A stretch of DNA of 34,394 nucleotides from NCBI GenBank assembly GCA_943350635.1, contig CALRAI010000010.1, forward strand, positions 1 through 34,394. The letters run 5' to 3'. The notes under the pieces are model-generated. The model did not search any database. It was not told where the DNA came from and saw only the letters and a program-made list of their open reading frames with translations. The DNA is from Candidatus Uhrbacteria bacterium (GTDB lineage: Bacteria > Patescibacteriota > Patescibacteriia > UBA9934). The position numbers and the translations under genes are program-made. Positions 17,173-26,754 of this stretch are shown piece after piece. How positions within the stretch are numbered: position 1 is the stretch's first letter; every line of letters begins with the position of its first letter.

Positions 17173-17748
17173 CTAAAAACCCATCGTCAAATTCACCACA
17201 GTCTTCTCTGGAACCGGAGTGAAGTTCACTGGAACTAACTGTCGTTCTCCAGCACGATTATCAAAAAGCACATATCCATTCTTCAGTCCAAATTCGTACA
17301 CTTCCTTTGTTACTTTCACATCTTGCTGACAATACTCTCGAATTTCTTCTATCTTCCCCTCTTTCCACCACGCAACCGCCTGAAGTCCATGAGCTGATTT
17401 TCGTGTACCAATCGTGGCAGCAGCAACGTCGTCCAACTTAATACGATATCCCAAAGATTTCTCAATCTCCTTCAAAATATCCAACTGCGGCAACTTCAAC
17501 AAATCTCCAGCATAATAATTATTCAACACCAGCATATCAAACCCAATCGAGTTGTACCCAATAATCCGACCTCCTGTTTCTAGTTTTTGGAATAAAACCG
17601 GGAGATCGGCCTCCAAATACGATTCATACGTATCAGTCGAATAATAATATGCAACGAGCAAAGAAACCTTGAGTTTATCCGTAAAATATCCACCAACCTC
17701 TTCAAAAGTATTCTGAGTTTCAATATCCAAAACGATCTCATTGCTCAT
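17173..17748 (-). CDS. RNase H-like / DEDD 3'-5' exonuclease family protein
   Basis: VLDIETQNTF (DxE), IGYNSIGFDMLVL, EYCQQDVKVTKEVYEFG: Exo I, II and III-like motifs. Confidence 0.8.
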   Translation of the reverse strand: MSNEIVLDIETQNTFEEVGGYFTDKLKVSLLVAYYYSTDTYESYLEADLPVLFQKLETGGRIIGYNSIGFDMLVLNNYYAGDLLKLPQLDILKEIEKSLGYRIKLDDVAAATIGTRKSAHGLQAVAWWKEGKIEEIREYCQQDVKVTKEVYEFGLKNGYVLFDNRAGERQLVPVNFTPVPEKTVVNLTMGF

Positions 17749-17751
17749 AGA

Positions 17752-18195
17752 TTATGCCGCGATTCCCACCTTCAATTCTAAAACCTCGACCCGTTCTTCA
17801 ACGCGATTGAATTGTGATTGGGCTGCAACCAACTCAAGATCAAACTTCTGATTCTGATGTGCAAAACCATCAATATTTTTCATAACACGAGATTCAGTTT
17901 CCTGCAGATCTTCTTTCGTAGCCATGGTATCTTTAATAAATTCAACGTCTTCCTGAAGCGCAGCAATACCTCCGTTTATCTCACCGATCTCACCCTTCAT
18001 TTCCGTGATCTCACCCTTCATCTCACCGATCTCACCCCGAACATCAGCAATATCATCCTTCGTTGCCATAGTCTTCTGCATCTCAAGCATCGTTTTCTGC
18101 AAACCAAACATACTTTTCTGCATGCCAAGCATATTTTGTTGTACAACCACAAACGCGTGTTCAATATTTTGAACAGTATCTACAATTTCTTGCAT
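17752..18195 (-). CDS. Coiled-coil protein with heptad tandem repeats
   Basis: MQKSMFGLQKTMLEMQKTMATKDDIADVRGEIGEMKGEITEMKGEIGEINGG; 7-aa (21 bp) repeats visible in DNA at about 17970-18150. Confidence 0.75.
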   Translation of the reverse strand: MQEIVDTVQNIEHAFVVVQQNMLGMQKSMFGLQKTMLEMQKTMATKDDIADVRGEIGEMKGEITEMKGEIGEINGGIAALQEDVEFIKDTMATKEDLQETESRVMKNIDGFAHQNQKFDLELVAAQSQFNRVEERVEVLELKVGIAA

Positions 18196-18285
18196 ATGCT
18201 TTTGCTAGCCGTTTGTCATATTTCCCCATCGTACCAAAATCACCCCATCAACGCTATCGATTATTCACAGTAATCCTAAACAGAT

Positions 18286-19158
18286 TTACCACGTTGCACG
18301 AATAACAATCCCTGTTGGGAGCTCGAATCCACGGGGCGATTCTTCTTTCAAAGTCAGTTCAACGGCTTTCATATCGCGAACAAAAGGGATTGATGTTTGG
18401 ATGAGATTTTGGATCGCTAATGCTGGAAAGCCGAGAGAGTAGGCGTTCATCAGAAGCATGCCAGACCCTGGCTTCAAGAGCTTTGCACAATCTGCCAGCA
18501 AAAAAGGAAGGTGCGTCTCAAACTGCCACAATTCTCCTTCTGGACCGCGACCGAACGCCGGCGGATCCATGATAATGACGTCGTACGTGTTGCCACGACG
18601 AATCTCACGCGCAACGAACTTCTGCACGTCGTCCACAATCCATCGGATCTTACGATCGCCGAGGCCAGAGAGCTCGGCATTCTCTTTCCCCCACGTCACC
18701 ACCGGCTTACTTGCATCACAGTGTGTCACATCGGCTCCAACACTCGCCGCAGCAAGCGTTGCTCCGCCGGTATAACCAAAAAGATTCAACACCGTCATTC
18801 CTGGCTTCACATGTGATCGGATCCACGCCCAATTACTCGATTGTTCGGGAAAAAGACCCGTATGTTTAAACGACGTTGGACGAATACGAAATGTTAAATC
18901 TTCCCACGAAACATTCCACGATTCTGGCACCGGCTTGTTGAATGTCCATTCTCCCTCACGACCTTGGCGCTTGTACGACAAATGAGCCGAGGGCCAAATT
19001 GCGGAATCGCCAATATCCCAGAGCGCCTGAGGCTCTGGTCGAATCATCACAACGTCGCCATACCGCTCGCACTTCTCAAAATTCCCAGAATCGAGCAACG
19101 CAATATCCTTCCACACTGCCGCTTCGCGAGTAAGAGGGCTCAACATATTGGGCAACAT
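18286..19158 (-). CDS. SAM-dependent rRNA methyltransferase, RlmI-like
   Basis: LNLFGYTGGATLAAASVGADVTHCDASK, IIMDPPAFGRGPEGELWQ motifs. Start may be at the second Met (MLSPLTREAAVW). Confidence 0.85.
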   Translation of the reverse strand: MLPNMLSPLTREAAVWKDIALLDSGNFEKCERYGDVVMIRPEPQALWDIGDSAIWPSAHLSYKRQGREGEWTFNKPVPESWNVSWEDLTFRIRPTSFKHTGLFPEQSSNWAWIRSHVKPGMTVLNLFGYTGGATLAAASVGADVTHCDASKPVVTWGKENAELSGLGDRKIRWIVDDVQKFVAREIRRGNTYDVIIMDPPAFGRGPEGELWQFETHLPFLLADCAKLLKPGSGMLLMNAYSLGFPALAIQNLIQTSIPFVRDMKAVELTLKEESPRGFELPTGIVIRATW

Positions 19159-19172
19159 TACTGGAAAAACCC

Positions 19173-19952
19173 TTACCGAGCAAAGAAAAGAAGAATAACA
19201 ACTCCAATAATAATGCGATAATAGGCAAACGGTGCAAAGGTTTTTGTTCGAATATACTGCAAGAACAATCGAATCACGATAAGCGCAGAGAGAAACGCTG
19301 TAATAAATCCAATCGTAAGAATGACGAAATCACTCCCCGACAGCGCAACCGGATTCTTTATAATCGAATATGCGGATGCTGCCGCCATTGTTGGAACAGC
19401 AAGAAAGAAAGAGTACTCAGTCGCTGCAGTTCGCGAAGCGCCAAGAAGCATCGCGCCGATAATAGTTGCCGCAGATCGCGATGTTCCTGGAATAAAGGCA
19501 AGACACTGAATACAGCCAATGGCAAATGCTTTTACGTAACTCAATTTTCCAAGATCTGTGAGCGTGGTTTTCGGTTTTCGGTGCTCGACAACAAGAAGAA
19601 TTACACCACCAACGATAAGTGCGATCGCGACAACAACAGGATCAAAAAGTGCCGCTTGAATCTTCGATCCAAAGAGTGCGCCAAGAACCAGTGCCGGTGT
19701 CACCGATACCGCGAATCGCTTCCAAAGAGCGAAGCTCGAGGGAGATGAAGGTCGAGGAAAGAGTTTTTTCGCAAACACCACAAGCACCGCCAGAATTGCG
19801 CCAAACTGGATCACGACGTCGAACATTTTCGTGAAGTCTGGCGCAAACGAGAACCATTCATTGAAGAGTATAAGGTGGCCTGTTGATGAAACAGGAAGAA
19901 ATTCCGTAATACCCTCAACCAACCCAAGAACAACCGCAGAGAGAAAATCCAT
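19173..19952 (-). CDS. uppP: Undecaprenyl-diphosphatase (UppP/BacA)
   Basis: LGLVEGITEFLPVSSTGHLIL and PGTSRSAATIIGAMLLGASR signatures. Confidence 0.97.
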   Translation of the reverse strand: MDFLSAVVLGLVEGITEFLPVSSTGHLILFNEWFSFAPDFTKMFDVVIQFGAILAVLVVFAKKLFPRPSSPSSFALWKRFAVSVTPALVLGALFGSKIQAALFDPVVVAIALIVGGVILLVVEHRKPKTTLTDLGKLSYVKAFAIGCIQCLAFIPGTSRSAATIIGAMLLGASRTAATEYSFFLAVPTMAAASAYSIIKNPVALSGSDFVILTIGFITAFLSALIVIRLFLQYIRTKTFAPFAYYRIIIGVVILLFFAR

Positions 19953-19957
19953 ACATC

Positions 19958-21967
19958 TTAAGCATCAAAATGGATTCTTTCTCCTGGGGCAACGGGAGTA
20001 GGAAGCTTCCCCGCAGACATTGCTGCTGCAACAGGATCCTTCGTAGACTCATGGTGAACAGCGGTCGCCAAAGGCACCGAAACAGGTCCAGAAATACTTG
20101 CAGGTTTCTTGCGTCGTCGACGCTTTTTCTTCGCCGTTGATTCCCCATGTATCAAAGGCGCCGATGAAGCAGGAGTAGCCGCTAAAACCATTGGAACAGC
20201 CGGAACCGAAACTGGTCGAGGAACCACAGGAGCGACTGAAGCCGATGACATAGGAGCAATCACTGGCTTCACGACTGGTGCTTGCGCAGCAACGTGAATA
20301 TGAGTTTCGGATACAGGAGCTGGAGCGGTAGGTCGGGGAGGCAATGATTCTAAAGAGGCGGCACCAGGCGTTGGGATCACAATAGCAGTGCTGTTCGCAA
20401 TCTTTGGTGGCTCTGGCGGATATTGCTTTCCCTGCGGCGGACGAACGGAGCTTTTATTCTTCCGTTCCTCCACCATAATCGCATGACAATCGTCGCAATA
20501 TACCGGGCGACTCTTATCCAATTCCACCGGCAAACTAAAGAGCTTTCCGCACCGAGCGCATGTATATTCGTGAGCAAATCTCGCCTTCTTTGCCTCCTTC
20601 TTTTCCGTAGCAACCTTTGCAAGAACATCGGCGACATTCACATTCGGATCAAACCCACTCCACGTCATCACATGGTCCTCGATCATCTTTCGATTTCCTC
20701 CCAACCGTTCACGTGATTGCTCAATAACCTTTTTCTCACTGCCCGTGCGCTGAGCAATTGGTGGAAGCGTCATTGCGGAAAATGGCTGACTCGTAACCCC
20801 ATCAATCATGAGCTTTAAATAAATACCATATTTCGGAAGATTGATCAGATCCTCCGGTAAAAAACGCGGCATAAACTCACTTTCCATAAATTCAGCATCC
20901 TTCGCACCAATACGGAACGTAATCAAACTTCCAACGTTACCAAATACCGCATCACGAACCGCAGTGGAGGTCATGCTATCCAGCTGCGCAATATATTGAT
21001 GAGCAAGAATAAGATTCAAACGATATTTCCGCGCTTCAGATAAAATATCCGCAAACGATTCTGTTGCAAAGTTCTGGAATTCATCCACGTATAAATAAAA
21101 ATCTTGTCGTTCATTCTCATCGCGAATATTCACACGTTCCATGGCGGACATGTAAATCTTCGTAATCAACATACCCCCCAAAATACGCATCGCATCTTCA
21201 CCAATCTGACCCTTCGATAAGTTAATAAGAAGAATTTTCTGGCCATCCATCACTTCACGAAAACTGAATGATGATTTTGATTGTGCAACAATATTTCGCA
21301 TCATGGTTGATGCTAAAAACTGACCAACCTTGTTTTGAATTGGCGCAGAAGCCTCTGCAGCGAATTTTACATCGTACTGCGCAAATTCCTTCAACCAGAA
21401 TGATTGCACCATCGGATCCTTCACATTTTGAACAATTTCCGTGCGATATTCCTTATCCGACAACATGCGGTTAATACCAAGCAATGTGGTGCCAGGAGTA
21501 TCCAAAAGTGCAAGAATCGTATATTGCAAAATATATTCCATGCGCGCACTCCACACGTTTTCCCATACCTTTTTAAAAATAGAAAGAAGACTGTACATCA
21601 CCTTCGCGTTGTAATCATTGACGCTTTCCCATCCTTCCGTTTTTTCCAGCATGTTAAATGCAATAGGAAAATCGCTATCAGCCGGATTAAAATAAACAAC
21701 GTCATTAATACGCCACGACGGAATATAATCGAGAATTTTCGTTACCGTATCACCGTGAGGATCGATGTAACAACACCCATGACCAGCATAAATATCCGCA
21801 AGAATCATGTTCTCCAACAACGTCGTCTTTCCCATTCCTGTTTTCCCAACCATGTACATGTGGCGTCGACGATCGTCTGTTTTAATACCAAACCGTCGCA
21901 ATTGATTGCGGAAGTTTGTTTGTCCAAAGTAGACAATATCTTTTTCGTGGTCGTGTTCGTACCGCAT
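19958..21967 (-). CDS. VirD4/HerA-like type IV secretion-type DNA-binding ATPase with C-terminal zinc ribbon and Pro-rich basic tail
   Basis: Walker A GKTGMGKTTLLENM, Walker B FYLYVDEFQNF, CARCGKLFSLPVELDKSRPVYCDDC zinc ribbon, AKKKRRRRKKPA. Confidence 0.88.
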   Translation of the reverse strand: MRYEHDHEKDIVYFGQTNFRNQLRRFGIKTDDRRRHMYMVGKTGMGKTTLLENMILADIYAGHGCCYIDPHGDTVTKILDYIPSWRINDVVYFNPADSDFPIAFNMLEKTEGWESVNDYNAKVMYSLLSIFKKVWENVWSARMEYILQYTILALLDTPGTTLLGINRMLSDKEYRTEIVQNVKDPMVQSFWLKEFAQYDVKFAAEASAPIQNKVGQFLASTMMRNIVAQSKSSFSFREVMDGQKILLINLSKGQIGEDAMRILGGMLITKIYMSAMERVNIRDENERQDFYLYVDEFQNFATESFADILSEARKYRLNLILAHQYIAQLDSMTSTAVRDAVFGNVGSLITFRIGAKDAEFMESEFMPRFLPEDLINLPKYGIYLKLMIDGVTSQPFSAMTLPPIAQRTGSEKKVIEQSRERLGGNRKMIEDHVMTWSGFDPNVNVADVLAKVATEKKEAKKARFAHEYTCARCGKLFSLPVELDKSRPVYCDDCHAIMVEERKNKSSVRPPQGKQYPPEPPKIANSTAIVIPTPGAASLESLPPRPTAPAPVSETHIHVAAQAPVVKPVIAPMSSASVAPVVPRPVSVPAVPMVLAATPASSAPLIHGESTAKKKRRRRKKPASISGPVSVPLATAVHHESTKDPVAAAMSAGKLPTPVAPGERIHFDA

Positions 21968-21973
21968 AACACA

Positions 21974-23479
21974 TTACAGAGGAAGATTCGAAGGAGCGTC
22001 GTCATCAATAATAGAACGATCCGCAGTCGGCACGCGAGCATCGGTTGGCGAAAGTGGCGTTGGCACACGAAGAGGCTCGTCTAAAAGATGCTGCACACGC
22101 TCATCTTCTTTTGCATCAACACTATTCTGCTTCCAATTCGGCAACTGTGGTTCGTTATGCATTGCAAGCTGCAAACTATCCGGAGCTTCCGCGCGACGTG
22201 CACCAGTCTTGGTGAGCACTGGTGTTCGAGCATCCGCCGCAGGGAAATGAAATAATGTCGCAAGCTCAACAGTAGTAAGCATCTGCCAACTTCCACCTTC
22301 CCCACCACTTCTACGCTGATATCGTGACACAAGATTCTTCTGCTTCTTGGGCATGGACCACGCCTGCCAGAAATAATCGTCCTTTGGAACCGCAGGGCCA
22401 TGAAGGCTTAAACCATTCAAGTTTTGATTCGTAAACGTGGCCCACATACCCTTCATCGAGCTTGCCATTAAACCTTTTCGGAACGTTGCCTTTGGACCGG
22501 CATACAAAAAGCGAATCTTCGTTTTCCAACCATATTTGGAAATCTTTTCCGCAACAGCATCGAGCATCACTTTTTCCTGTGGCGTCATGCGGAACATACG
22601 GAAATCGTCTTTCTTTTCCTCCTTATGCCCTTCGGCAGGCCCGCCAAGACCAATAAGCTGTTGTGCGATACCCTTCGGCAACCACAGAGCATTCTCAGAA
22701 AGCGCGTCAAACATCCCCGGTTTGTGTTTCTCTTCCTTTCCCATCATTTTATTCAAATACGCAATACCATCGTGCGTCCAATGCTGATCGTTGGGCGGAC
22801 GAATAATAATTTGAATCCAATAGCGTTCACCCTCGCGCATTTTTCCCATCATTTCAATAATTGGCAACAATGGATCCTTGAAGCGCATGTCTTTTTCCCC
22901 TTGATGTTCAAAGTCTTCAAATGTTCGAATCGGAAAGTATGACTTATTCGCAAGCGCAAGTTCGCCACCAAAAACATCAAATTCACTATTTGGATATTCC
23001 TTTGGAATTTGCGCAACATAATCAGGAACCTCGGTAATCTGTGCCTCAGGATACTGTGCATATAACGCGGCCTCAACCAAGTCTCGATACTTCTCGATGG
23101 TACGGATAAGAAACTGGATCTTCCCCTCGTTACTCACAATTTCAAAACTGAACGATGCCTGTTCTTTTCCTATCAACCACTCCTCGCGCCACGTAATACC
23201 AGATTTTACGCCGGAAAGATTCATGAAGAAATTCTCCATTCCCTTTGGTGTATTGATCGCGTCCTGAGGAACGCTCACCTCTAACAGCTGCCATTTTAAC
23301 GTTTTACTGTATTGACCCTGTTTATGATCCACCCAAATATGAGTCAAACCCCAAATAATCACGCCCAAAATAGGCACCCAGCCCACCAAAAGCAATCCTT
23401 GGGACATCATGAGTGGGAACGACGTCACATGAAGATAGTGAACAATGGAATTTGGAAGTTGGATGGCGATGCCAATCAT
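21974..23479 (-). CDS. Membrane-anchored protein of unknown function, partner of the VirD4-like ATPase
   Basis: N-terminal hydrophobic segments then a large soluble domain (WLIGKEQASFSFEIVSNEGKIQFLIRTIEKYRDLVEAALYAQYPEAQI). Stop is 6 bp from the ATPase ATG. Confidence 0.8.
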   Translation of the reverse strand: MIGIAIQLPNSIVHYLHVTSFPLMMSQGLLLVGWVPILGVIIWGLTHIWVDHKQGQYSKTLKWQLLEVSVPQDAINTPKGMENFFMNLSGVKSGITWREEWLIGKEQASFSFEIVSNEGKIQFLIRTIEKYRDLVEAALYAQYPEAQITEVPDYVAQIPKEYPNSEFDVFGGELALANKSYFPIRTFEDFEHQGEKDMRFKDPLLPIIEMMGKMREGERYWIQIIIRPPNDQHWTHDGIAYLNKMMGKEEKHKPGMFDALSENALWLPKGIAQQLIGLGGPAEGHKEEKKDDFRMFRMTPQEKVMLDAVAEKISKYGWKTKIRFLYAGPKATFRKGLMASSMKGMWATFTNQNLNGLSLHGPAVPKDDYFWQAWSMPKKQKNLVSRYQRRSGGEGGSWQMLTTVELATLFHFPAADARTPVLTKTGARRAEAPDSLQLAMHNEPQLPNWKQNSVDAKEDERVQHLLDEPLRVPTPLSPTDARVPTADRSIIDDDAPSNLPL

Positions 23480-23769
23480 AGGCGGTAAAATCCTTCAAAG
23501 TATAACACGGACAAAACATGGATAGAGAGGAATCAGAATATGATTCTTTGGAGGCGTCGAGATCCTCGCCAGGTAAGATGCAGAGTAAAGTGGCTTTTCG
23601 AGACTGTCGCTTTGACTTTACACTTTGCATGAAAAAACCCCAATGATTTTGAACATCAACTGTCAAGTCAAAGCGACAACCACGAAAACACAAAATAGAC
23701 AGCCCCGAGAAGGCCATTCGCCGCCCACCACCCTCTAAAGAATCATGCACAACTCAGATGACTCATTTC

Positions 23770-23801
23770 AAAAAGAGCATTTCCGAAGAAATGCTCTTTT
23801 T
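23770..23801. terminator. Strong Rho-independent terminator downstream of secF
   Basis: Perfect 14 bp stem AAAAAGAGCATTTC / GAAATGCTCTTTTT with a CGAA loop; A/T tracts are symmetrical so it can work bidirectionally. Confidence 0.85.
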
Positions 23802-23816
23802 ATATGTTCTCAATAC

Positions 23817-24719
23817 TTACGCTCTCCGAGCACGATACTTCTCCCACTCCACAAGCAATGGACTTGCAACGAAAATGGAAGAATACGCTCCGGAAAGCAT
23901 TCCAATAATAAGCGCAAGAACAAACGGACGTGTAGTAGCGCCACCAACCACGAATACAGCAATAAGTGGAAGGAACGTTGCAAACGTGGTGTTCAAGGAT
24001 CGAGCAAGCGTTTCCATAACACTCGTATTCACAATATCTCCAAATGATATATCGCCGTGACGACGACGGAGAAGATTCTCGCGAGTTCTATCAAGAACCA
24101 CAATAGTGTCATTAATGGAATACCCTAAAATCGTTAACGCTGCAGCAACAAACGCCAAGTCCACTTGGTATCCCAACGTATGACCAAGAAGCGCAAAGAC
24201 GCCCAAGGGAATAATCACATCGTGAAATGCCGCAACCATCGTAACCACACCGTACTTCCAAGAAGCTACCGGACGAGTTACCTTCCGAAACGCCCATGCC
24301 ACATAAACCATAATCAGTACCAACATAAGTCCCGTCGCTTTCAACGATGCACTCTTCAATTCTCCACCAATCACCGGACCAACCGTGTCGAAACGAATTT
24401 CTGTCGCAGTAGATGATACCGACTGTATTGCTGCAAGAATCGTCTGATGCTCCGCCTCGGTTACTGGCGCAAGACGAACAAAGTACGTATCACCCTCACC
24501 TTGTTGAACCACAGGCTCAAAACCTGAGTTCGTAACAACATCACGCAGCGCTTCCACTGTTGTTGCAGGTGCTTGAATCTGCAACAAACTTCCACCGGTG
24601 AAATCGATACCGAAATTCAGACCATACGTAAAGAGCGATACAAAAGCCAAGGTAACAATCGCAGCAGAAACTCCTAACCAAAGCTTCGAATGACCGATGA
24701 TGTTCAATGAGGATTTCAT
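23817..24719 (-). CDS. secF: Protein translocase subunit SecF
   Basis: LNFGIDFTGGSLLQI, ILGYSINDTIVVLDRTREN motifs; directly downstream of secD. Confidence 0.97.
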   Translation of the reverse strand: MKSSLNIIGHSKLWLGVSAAIVTLAFVSLFTYGLNFGIDFTGGSLLQIQAPATTVEALRDVVTNSGFEPVVQQGEGDTYFVRLAPVTEAEHQTILAAIQSVSSTATEIRFDTVGPVIGGELKSASLKATGLMLVLIMVYVAWAFRKVTRPVASWKYGVVTMVAAFHDVIIPLGVFALLGHTLGYQVDLAFVAAALTILGYSINDTIVVLDRTRENLLRRRHGDISFGDIVNTSVMETLARSLNTTFATFLPLIAVFVVGGATTRPFVLALIIGMLSGAYSSIFVASPLLVEWEKYRARRA

Positions 24720-24724
24720 AGAAT

Positions 24725-26722
24725 TTAGAGGCCAAGAAAGAAGATTTTCTTTCGCAGTATCGGCACACGAGCTAAACGACGAAGAACAAAGCGTGATACG
24801 ACGAATGCACAGAATAAGGATACGAGCACACCGATTGACAATGTAAGTGCAAAGCCCCGAATCGAACCTGAAGTCATTGTGTACAAAATCATTGTTGCAA
24901 TGAGCGTTGTAGCATTTCCGTCACGAATCGATGGCCATGCACGACGGAAAGCTTCCTCCATCGCTGTAGGAACATCTCGGCCATTCCGAAGCTCCTCCTT
25001 TAATCGCTCAAAGATAAGCACATTTGCATCTACCGCAATACCCAGCGAGAAAATGAATCCCGCAATTCCAGAAAGGGTAATAGTCACTCCAAGAACCTTA
25101 AAGAGCATAAGGTTGATCAAGACATACACACCCAATGCACCAACAGCAACCACACCAGGCAACCGATAATACAAAACCATGAAAATCGCCACAAGCAAGA
25201 AACCAACTAATCCCGCCTTCACACTTAAATCAAGTGAAGCTGATCCCAACGCCGGACCAATGGTTTGCTGACTCACCACACTGATCGGTACTGGCAATGC
25301 TCCAGCATTTAATCGCTGAACCAAGAGTTTTGCTTCAGAAATCGTGAAGTTTCCCGTAATCGATGCTTCGCCACCATAAATCGGCTCCTGTACTACCGGA
25401 GTAGTAATAGGCTGACCATCCAAGAAAATACCGATAACTTTTCCGACGTTCTCCTTGGTAAGATCACCAAACAATCGTGTTCCCTCCTCATTGAATTGCA
25501 ACAATATATATGGAGCACCAGTGTTCTGATCGAACGCTACCGTTGCATTCTTTACATCTTTTCCGGAAAGCTCCGTATTCTTCCAAGGATCCACAACTAA
25601 CACATCAGACGCCGTCGTCCATGGCATTTCGATATGCGCAATTTCATACGTTCGTGATGGACGGGAACCAACACGATAGAGAATATGATATCCGAATTCT
25701 GTTTCAATAACTTCTGAAATCTTTGTATCACGATTGCTATACGCTGCATCCTCAAACGCCTGCACCATCATACCGCGAGCAACATATCCCAAATCTCCAC
25801 CGGCATCCTTGCTTCCACCGTCGTCGGAATTTGTTTTTGCAAGATCCGCAAAGTTCTTTGTTGTCGCTTCAGCCATTAATTGATTGATAAACGCTAATGC
25901 CTCCTCCTTTGTACGAGACTGAGTACAGCTTGTCGCGCCGGCGTAACAAATCAAGATGTGAGAAATCCGTGGCTCAGATTCCGTTTTCTTACTGATATAT
26001 TTCACCACGTGCATCCGGCTCGTGCCCTCGTATAATCCATTGACGATACCAAATCGTGTACGATTCTTTTCAAGTTGAGTGATAAGTCCGTCGTATTCCT
26101 TATCATCCGCCGCAACAAATCCAATGTATCCTTCAGAATCTTTCGTGGCGGCATCAATAGAATATTCCTTTACAAGTGCAGAAAAATCTTCTCCAGCAAG
26201 TGCTTTATTCATCACCACAAGCGCGTCTGCACGTTCTTGAGTTTGTGCGTCAGTAATTTGCTGTTGCTGTTCTGGCGTTGGTGTTGTGCTCACGTCAGTA
26301 ATTGGTGTTCGAAATGCCAAAACCGGCGTTTCACCAATCTGTGCAATAGCGTCCTTCACATCAGTAACTCCTGGCAAATCCACCAATACACGATAATGCC
26401 CATCGGCAATATTCGTTTGTACAATTGGTTCAGCAACACCAAACGCGTTCACACGTCGCTCTATCACATCACGAACGCCTTCGAGTGCTGCAGTACGTTC
26501 AGCGTCATCGATCGACGTCATGTCCGCCTCATACACCAAGTGCGCACCACCCTTCAGGTCGAGTCCAAGCGTAAAATCGTTTTCCGGTACGTATGGCAAG
26601 TGGAAGCCCGTCTTATCCTTCATTGCAACCATTGCGCTGTTCCATTCCTTTGGAAACGAGAGAATTCCCGCACCAACCGCAAAGAGAACAAGGAAAAAAG
26701 CACCGATAGCAGTACGATTCAT
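24725..26722 (-). CDS. secD: Protein translocase subunit SecD with embedded parvulin-like PPIase domains
   Basis: FTLGLDLKGGAHLVYE, VVQEPIYGGEASITGNFTISEAKLLVQRLNAGALPVPI, GIAVDANVLIFERLKEELRNG. Insertion at about aa 142-372 containing ISHILICYAG...GGDLGYVARGMMVQAFEDAAY...VIETEFGYHILYRV. Confidence 0.96.
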   Translation of the reverse strand: MNRTAIGAFFLVLFAVGAGILSFPKEWNSAMVAMKDKTGFHLPYVPENDFTLGLDLKGGAHLVYEADMTSIDDAERTAALEGVRDVIERRVNAFGVAEPIVQTNIADGHYRVLVDLPGVTDVKDAIAQIGETPVLAFRTPITDVSTTPTPEQQQQITDAQTQERADALVVMNKALAGEDFSALVKEYSIDAATKDSEGYIGFVAADDKEYDGLITQLEKNRTRFGIVNGLYEGTSRMHVVKYISKKTESEPRISHILICYAGATSCTQSRTKEEALAFINQLMAEATTKNFADLAKTNSDDGGSKDAGGDLGYVARGMMVQAFEDAAYSNRDTKISEVIETEFGYHILYRVGSRPSRTYEIAHIEMPWTTASDVLVVDPWKNTELSGKDVKNATVAFDQNTGAPYILLQFNEEGTRLFGDLTKENVGKVIGIFLDGQPITTPVVQEPIYGGEASITGNFTISEAKLLVQRLNAGALPVPISVVSQQTIGPALGSASLDLSVKAGLVGFLLVAIFMVLYYRLPGVVAVGALGVYVLINLMLFKVLGVTITLSGIAGFIFSLGIAVDANVLIFERLKEELRNGRDVPTAMEEAFRRAWPSIRDGNATTLIATMILYTMTSGSIRGFALTLSIGVLVSLFCAFVVSRFVLRRLARVPILRKKIFFLGL

Positions 26723-26754
26723 AGTGCCGGTATTCTAGGCAAAAACGAGAGTTT

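Noticed and set aside
18261-18269. Perfect DnaA-box-like TTATTCACA (possible origin)
   Set aside because: Single site. About one TTATNCACA match is expected by chance in a window this size (both strands), and no dnaA/dnaN context or box cluster is present.
23322-23750. 142 aa minus-strand ORF across the 23.5 kb intergenic region
   Set aside because: Overlaps the start of the well-supported 501 aa gene in another frame and encodes unstructured, Cys-rich text with no motifs.
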